Shown piece after piece: positions 58,223 through 64,000 of a stretch of DNA of 64,000 nucleotides; the first letter of the stretch is position 1, and each line of letters opens with the position of its first letter. A program made the position numbers and the translations under genes. The DNA lies in assembly GCA_021397835.1 (NCBI GenBank), contig JAJFZO010000087.1:4526001-4590000 (forward strand), given 5' to 3'. A model generated the notes under the pieces. It was not told the origin of the DNA. It saw nothing but the letters and a program-made list of their open reading frames with translations, and searched no databases. The DNA comes from Moringa oleifera. Taxonomy: Eukaryota; Streptophyta; Magnoliopsida; Brassicales; Moringaceae.

Positions 58223-60200
58223 ACCACGGGTTTTCGATCTAGATCGGATCCTCAAAGTGACTTAAAAATTCTATTAAATAATAAAAATATGAAAAGCTAC
58301 TATTGATCTTTTTTTATGGTATGATTAGACATTAAAATTCATTTATTTTTGAAAATTGATTTTTAGATTAACAAAAATGAACATAAAATAAGACAACATT
58401 AGTATTCTGAAACTGAAAACAAGAGTTTGAGAATTAGTTACGTATGGAATATCACCTCCAGAGTGCCATGAGATTGGTGCCCATTGATTATAATTATTTC
58501 TCAGTTTTGAAATTTGTTTGATGTTTAAAATTAATTCTCAAAAATATATATCCAAAGAAATTTGAATGTTCCTAAAAGGGAAAACAAGTGAAATTTAACC
58601 TTTAAAGGGTAGGAAAGTTTAACTCTAATTCTACCTTTAATTCTTAAAATTATATTTTTATGAGAATATAAACGTCATGCTCTTATTCAACCCTTAATCC
58701 TCAAAGTCCTTTCTTATAATGAAGAATATAAAGGTCTCAATCTTATTTTCGACCCTTAATCCTCAAAATATTTTTGTGATTATGATCAATGTAATGATAA
58801 GTTAATGTTAAACTAAGATGTATAACAACATTATATTAAAATGTAAAGTATAAAAATACTTTCAATATCTTAGAACCCTATGCACTAGAAAGCATTAATA
58901 TTTAACATCTCAATTTAGGCCTTAAACTCAAATTTCATAATTCTATTTATTAGATATAAAAATAAATTGAGGCCATGCAAACATAATCTATTTTTATTTT
59001 TGAGAGTCTTTTTTATTAGAGAATACCCTGGTATCTCTTCTTTGAATTTCTTTATTATTGTAAATAACAAATCAAGTTTTATTTTTTAAAATAATTTTTC
59101 TATTAAAAAGTATGAAAACTCTCTCTTAATATTTTTTTTTATATCTTCAAAAACTCAAAATAGTTATTAATTGAAAAAATTTTATATTAAACAACAAAAA
59201 TTTCTCTCTTAAGATTTTTTCATATCCTCAAAAATTCAATTTTTTATATTTAAAAAAAATTATATTGGTGATTATGAAGATAACTTTCTTTAGATTTCTG
59301 CATCATATCCTCGAAAACTCAAAATATTATTTTTGAAATTACTTTTAAAATTTACAATAAACTAAATTAAAATAATTTTATAATTTTAGATTTTTGGAGT
59401 CATCTTTAAAAATATAATTAAAATTAAATAAATCAAAAATAAAAAAAATCTCAATTTACCTATACGTAAAAATTTAACATTGATATTTGAAAAAAAATTA
59501 AGGATCTAATTTTATAAAACTTACCCCTCTTTATTTTTTTTTTTTCCAAACAATCCATGTACATCTAAGTTATTCCTACTCTATCTCTCCTCTTTGTTTT
59601 ATGTTTTTTAATTCTTATCTTTTCCTACACAAACCAAACACTCTCACTTTCATGTTATCCTTCTTTTCAATTACTACTCTTCCCCCCTCTATTTTTTCTT
59701 TTATTTTTCTCTTTCCTTGTCAAATCTCGCACACGTGTCACACTACCACCGTCTGATTTATTTGGTTATCACTTTTGCACTTTATTTTCTTATGTCACAC
59801 ACACTATTTCATTTATTTTATAATTTAACATAAAAATATAATAATGTGTATGTACATACGCATGTAAGGTGGTAATATAAGATAATTCACACTGTGTGGG
59901 TCAATATTGAAGAGAAAATTAAAAAAATATATCAAAATTGAAATGTGAAGTATGTACTTATATGCAAGATTTTTTTTTTTAAAAAAAGGAGTATCTATGA
60001 CAATTAAAAAATAAAAAATAAGTGCTAGTAAGATCTAAAAAATAAATTAAAAAAGCAAAAATTACCTTTAAAAAAATAGCTGGCTGTTTTTTTCTCTTCC
60101 AACCCCAAACGGCCCTCTTTCTAACTCTTGGCCATCCTTCTCCAATAAAGCTCTCCCTCCCCTTGACCATGGAGGGGTATTTAAAGACTTGGGAGATAGG
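58223..60200 (-). mobile_element. Probable 5' LTR or leader of the gypsy-type element
   Basis: AT-rich sequence to the right of the PBS-like motif with no gene. On the minus strand a TATA-like tttaaata lies at about 60178-60185, which could be the LTR promoter. The outer boundary (TG..CA and target duplication) could not be located, and no second LTR was found in the window. The short frame at 59979-60170 is not supported as a gene. Confidence 0.3.
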
Positions 60201-61650
60201 GGTACTGGCAAGCTCCTATTGTGCGAGCAAAACTGCTTGCATGCAGGATTTTTATTAAAAAAGTTAATATTTTAATTTGTTAAATATTTTTATAACACTA
60301 AATTTAAACGAAAATTTTTTTATTAAATTATTTCAAATAAAATCAAATGGCGACGTAATATCATATACACATCTAATCTTATAAAAACTTAAAAATTAAA
60401 ATATATATAATTTAAAATTTTGAAGTTTATTTTTCTTTTTAATATATTAGAAATTTAAAAATATATTTAAATAAATTTTAATTAATTAATTTAATTAAAA
60501 ATTACAATAAAATGGCCTCAATAATTTTTGTTAACAAAACAATATTTTGATTAGTGCAATTACGTTCGTTCAACTGGTTTATTAAAAAAATAGGGAAGCA
60601 TTTTGATTAACCCGAAGGACTTGAATCCTTGATGTGTCCTCGTGCTTTGTATTGGTACTCTCTTTCACTTTTATCGACACACGAGCTTCTTGTTAGAGAT
60701 TACCATTCCATCTCGATTTTGAATTATTAATTAAAAATTTATAATTAAAATAGACTGAAATCTAAAATTTTAATATGTGGTTTTGAATTTTCAGTTTCAA
60801 AGCGATTTAGGTTTTGTTTTAGATTTCGATTCATAAGCAATTTGGATTCAAGTTCGGTTTTGACTTTAATTCTAGTTCAGTTCATATTGTAATTATAAAT
60901 TTAATATTTTTATTTTAATTATAATTTTTAATAAAAATAAAAATAATTATATTTTTATTGAAATATATATTTTAAAATTAAAATTAATTTTTAATAATTT
61001 TTTAAATTAATTTTTTTATATTTTAAAAACTAATTTAACTAAAAATCAAACCAAACCTGTTGGTTTTAGTTTCGATTCAAAATTTACATAAAATTATTTT
61101 TAAAATTATTTCGGTTTCAATTCAAAACTAAAACCATTTATACCCGTTCTGGTTCGGTTCAAAACTTAAAGGTTACGATTCGATTCAACGGTTTGAATCG
61201 AACCGTGGTCACTTCTGCCCAAAATCATAAACACAAGCGAAAGCAAAAGTAAGGTGAGCCGTTAAAATCGACAAAACTGATAAATCGAATTGATTTTGAT
61301 TAATTTTATTTTATTTTTTATTTTTTATTTTAAATTGGTTTATAAATTAATTTTTTTGATTTTTTTGATGGTTTTCAATTAATTTTTTAAATCAAAATCG
61401 ATCAAAAATTTGATTTTAATTTAATAATTACTTAATTTTATTAATAATAATTTATTTATTGCAATATAAAATTAAATTTAAATAAATTTTTAGTTAACTT
61501 GGTTACCGATTAAATCGATAAAAATATTTTGATTCAGTTTAATAGGTTATTTTTCATATTTGATCATTTTTTTTAATTTTTTAAGAAATTTGGTTAAGTT
61601 TATTTTTAAAATTTTTAAACTGAATCGATGGAATTAATTAAGTGCTTACT
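60201..61650. other. AT-rich region with possible degenerate hAT-like MITEs
   Basis: No gene. The piece ending at 61218 (aatcgaaccgtggtcacttc) resembles a hAT-type MITE end with gaaccg/cggttc motifs inside. A second piece, about 61251-61648, has tcgattt/aaatcga-rich interior and ends taaggtgagc and gtgctta, similar to the hAT element at 46331. Target duplications are not convincing for either. Confidence 0.35.
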
Positions 61651-61699
61651 TCTAAGCAGTGGCCATGCTTCAAACTTTGTTTCTCTTCCCTTTTTTTCT

Positions 61700-62263
61700 C
61701 TTCTCTGTCTACTTATTTAGTTTGAATTCTAATGCTGGCTTCACCTTGCTCTATTTATTGAAATAAAATTTCCATAAAGCGTCACTTGTTTTAAGAGGTG
61801 ACTGAGATTGAAACTTTACTCAATTTTCTTCTTCACATGAAGTTTTCAGTGTAGACATTTAGAATGGAAACTTAAGATCGAGTTACAGTAGCTCATTAAA
61901 CTTATAGAAGCAGTGAAAATCAGGTAAGATAAAATATTAAAATGTAAAAGCTACTATGTTTCCTTTTCGAAGATGGTGGTTGCTCACCTTCTTTTAAGGC
62001 CACATACGATGTATTTATAAGTAGGGTAAAAATTACAGATTTCTTAATCAAATTGATCAATTATGTACAGACTTTTTAACTCGGTATTTATAGTGTTTAA
62101 CATAACTAAGTAAATGTCTTTTTTTCTTGGGCTTGGACTTATGGCATGGGGATATTTTGATGTGGCAGAACTTGAGTTTGTTGGCTTGGCCATTAAGTTA
62201 AGTCAACCTAATTATTGAGAATCCAATCCACAAGAAGAATATTCCAAGTTCAGGATCTTAACA
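61700..62263 (-). mobile_element. 3' LTR of a Ty1/copia element (outer boundary uncertain)
   Basis: On the minus strand the LTR starts TGTTAAGATCC at 62263, directly after the polypurine tract TTTGAAGGGGGA (62264-62275). The LTR runs left. Its end with CA cannot be fixed because the 5' LTR is outside the window, so 61700 is a rough limit. Confidence 0.6.
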
Positions 62264-64000
62264 TCCCCCTTCAAACTAAGGGGAGAATTTTTTACCCGAA
62301 TTTTATGTTAAAGCTAACAGAAGGATATCTACGACAAAGGCCTGATGAAGGAGTCGACAATCTGCTCCAACGATAGTATGTAGTTGACCTTGAGTGCTCC
62401 ACATGTTATGTGGTTTCTAACTAAGTGAATATCAACCTCGATGTGCTGGTTTAGGCATGGCATACAGGATTAATTACGAGAGCCACCGCCCCTTGATTGT
62501 CATACCCAGAGCATCACTTGATAATCAAGTAAGAGCTTTGTTTCATAGATTAGGGATTCGATCAAAGCTAGTTTAACAGTAGCGTGAGCTAAGGCTCGAT
62601 ATTTGGATTCTGTGCTAGATCAGGCCACCACAGGTTGTTTCTTAGAACTCTAAAAAATTAAATTACTCCCTAGATAAATACAGTGTCCACTAATGAATCG
62701 AAGATCATCAGGGTAATAAGCCCAGTCGAAATCGAAGAAAGCAATTAGTTAAAAAGTGGAGGTAAGCTGAAAGAGAAGACAAAATTGATGGTTTCTAGAA
62801 GGTATCTAAGCAAGTATTTGCATGCTTACCAGCGAATGGTAATGGAAGAGTGAAGAAATTAGCTTAGTTTATTCATAGTGAAAGAAATGTCAAGATGTGT
62901 AAGGGTGAGATACTGAAGAGAGCCAAGTAATTGACAATATTGAGTGGGATTAAGTAGAGAAGAGCTAGAATGTATGGAAAGATGAGGGTCAGTAGAGATA
63001 GGAGTAGGACAAGGTTTTGAAATGTGAAGATTACGGGACTTGAGAAGGTCTTGAATGTATTTGGATTGGGTGAGAAATAGGCCTTAAGAAGAACAAGAGG
63101 CTTGAATGCCTAGAAAATAATGCAAAGATCCAAGATTTTTGATAACATACTTGTATTGAGCTCTGAGATGAATTTCTGAATGAGAGCAAGATTGTTGCCA
63201 GTGACCAAAATGCCATCCACATATAATAGAACGTAAATGCAGTATTCACCTGCGAGGAAAAAAAATGGATTATCTGCTTGAAAGTTGAGGAATTCTCAAT
63301 TGATTAGATGACTTTTAATGCTATGAAACCACACCGTAAGTGCTTGTTTAAGTCCATAAAGAGCTTTATGAAGTTTGCATACATAATGTAGATGAATAAG
63401 ATCAATGAACCCAGGTGGTTAAGTCATATAAATTATCTTTTGAAGATGATCATTGAGGAAAGCATTGTAGACATCTAATTGCTAGACATCCCAGCCTTTG
63501 GAAATAAAGACAAAGAGTAACATTTTGATAGTGGAAGGCTTAATAATGGGGCTGTAAGTTTGTGCAAAGTCAATGCTAGCAAAATTTTGAAAGCCCTTGG
63601 CAATTAGTCGGGCTTTATGTCTTTCTAGGCTGCCATCAGAATTGTATTTGACTTTGAAAATCCATTTATTATTAATTACCTTTTAGTTTAGTGAAAAAGG
63701 CACTAATTCCTATGTCTTGTTATGCATGAGTGCTTGAAACTCATTATGCATGGCTGATTTCCAAACTAGAATAGCAAGAGAATTAGTGATAGAAGTAAGC
63801 AGAGGCTGTGGACATATGACAGAGGTAAAAAAGATTTTGGGCTTAAAAATCCTAACTTTTGCTTGAGTAATCATAAGATGACCCATAAGAGGGATTTTGG
63901 TGGGTGAGGCAATAGGACTAGGTGAATGGAGAGAGGAAGTGAGAAGATTAGGTGAAGTAGGAAGGATATGAGATGGAAAAGAGGAAGAGATAGAGTAAGG
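62264..64000 (-). pseudogene. Ty1/copia pol, reverse transcriptase to RNase H, partial
   Basis: Minus strand, entering from beyond the right edge. The blocks in order are [41 protein letters not shown] with GLKQA, YVDGILVTGNN (the family's YVDD box, second Asp lost), QSKYIQDLLKSRNLHISKPC, LLGSLQYLTLTHLDI, and an RNase H part (FDFDWAYYPDDLR, SSKKQPVVAWSSTESKYRAL). This is the usual copia RT-RNase H order, ending at the polypurine tract. There are several stops and frameshifts. The short frame at 63031-63249 is one of its shadows. Confidence 0.9.

Noticed and set aside
59979..60170. 63-codon minus-strand frame near a TATA-like site
   Set aside because: Low complexity and AT-driven; no homologue recognised. 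More probably LTR or leader sequence.
61251..61648. Non-autonomous hAT-like MITE with ends taaggtgagc / gtgctta
   Set aside because: The ends match only loosely and the flanking 8-mers (agcaaaag and cttctaag) do not agree, so it was not called as a defined element.

Overview
This is nuclear DNA from a flowering plant, most likely a eudicot. It is very AT-rich, has long stretches without genes, and is built almost entirely of plant transposable elements of several classes. The coding pieces have plant-type introns with GT/AG ends. The species cannot be fixed from the sequence. All positions and similarity statements come from reading the sequence by eye; no alignment or database search was run.

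The layout is dominated by a large tandem segmental duplication. Unit 1 (about 1.47-26.33 kb) and unit 3 (about 33.35-46.92 kb) are collinear, and a partial unit 2 (26.36-31.75 kb) lies between them. Each full unit carries, in order: a decayed CACTA-type element (transposase remnant on the minus strand) that holds captured fragments of two host genes, a CCCH zinc-finger gene (minus) and a RAD5/HLTF-type SNF2-RING helicase gene (plus); a decayed gypsy-type gag-like coiled-coil region and a LINE reverse-transcriptase fragment (both minus); an AT-rich spacer; a small secreted-peptide gene; and the 3' end of a second LINE with a hAT transposon inserted in it. Unit 1 also carries an 11.3-kb CACTA transposon (12350-23685). 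Unit 3 preserves its empty target site, so that insertion came after the duplication.

The one convincing host gene is the small minus-strand gene at 23.94-24.44 kb (unit 1, truncated by a stop) and 44.58-45.09 kb (unit 3, intact). It encodes a signal peptide followed by several CLE-like dodecapeptides, each preceded by a Ser-Lys-Arg cleavage-like site, in an almost perfect 30-residue repeat. It reads as a poly-CLE peptide hormone precursor, and the two paralogues differ in peptide number (three versus two good motifs).

The young CACTA element has 3-bp target duplications, CACTACTACAA ends, arrays of palindromic subterminal repeats, two CAG/CTG-rich arrays, a 107-bp tandem array, a broken TNPD-like transposase and a broken second gene (Ptta/En/Spm-type protein plus an Ulp1-like protease with its catalytic residues still present). 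To the right of the duplication lie the full nested hAT element (46331-50657) inside a LINE (46018 to about 52290), a gypsy-type gag-like remnant (52.4-54.8 kb), a second gag-like remnant with a primer-binding-site-like motif and probable LTR (56.4-60.2 kb), degenerate hAT-like MITE candidates, and the 3' half of a Ty1/copia element with its polypurine tract and 3' LTR (about 61.7-64.0 kb). Most element genes carry stops that look like C-to-T decay.
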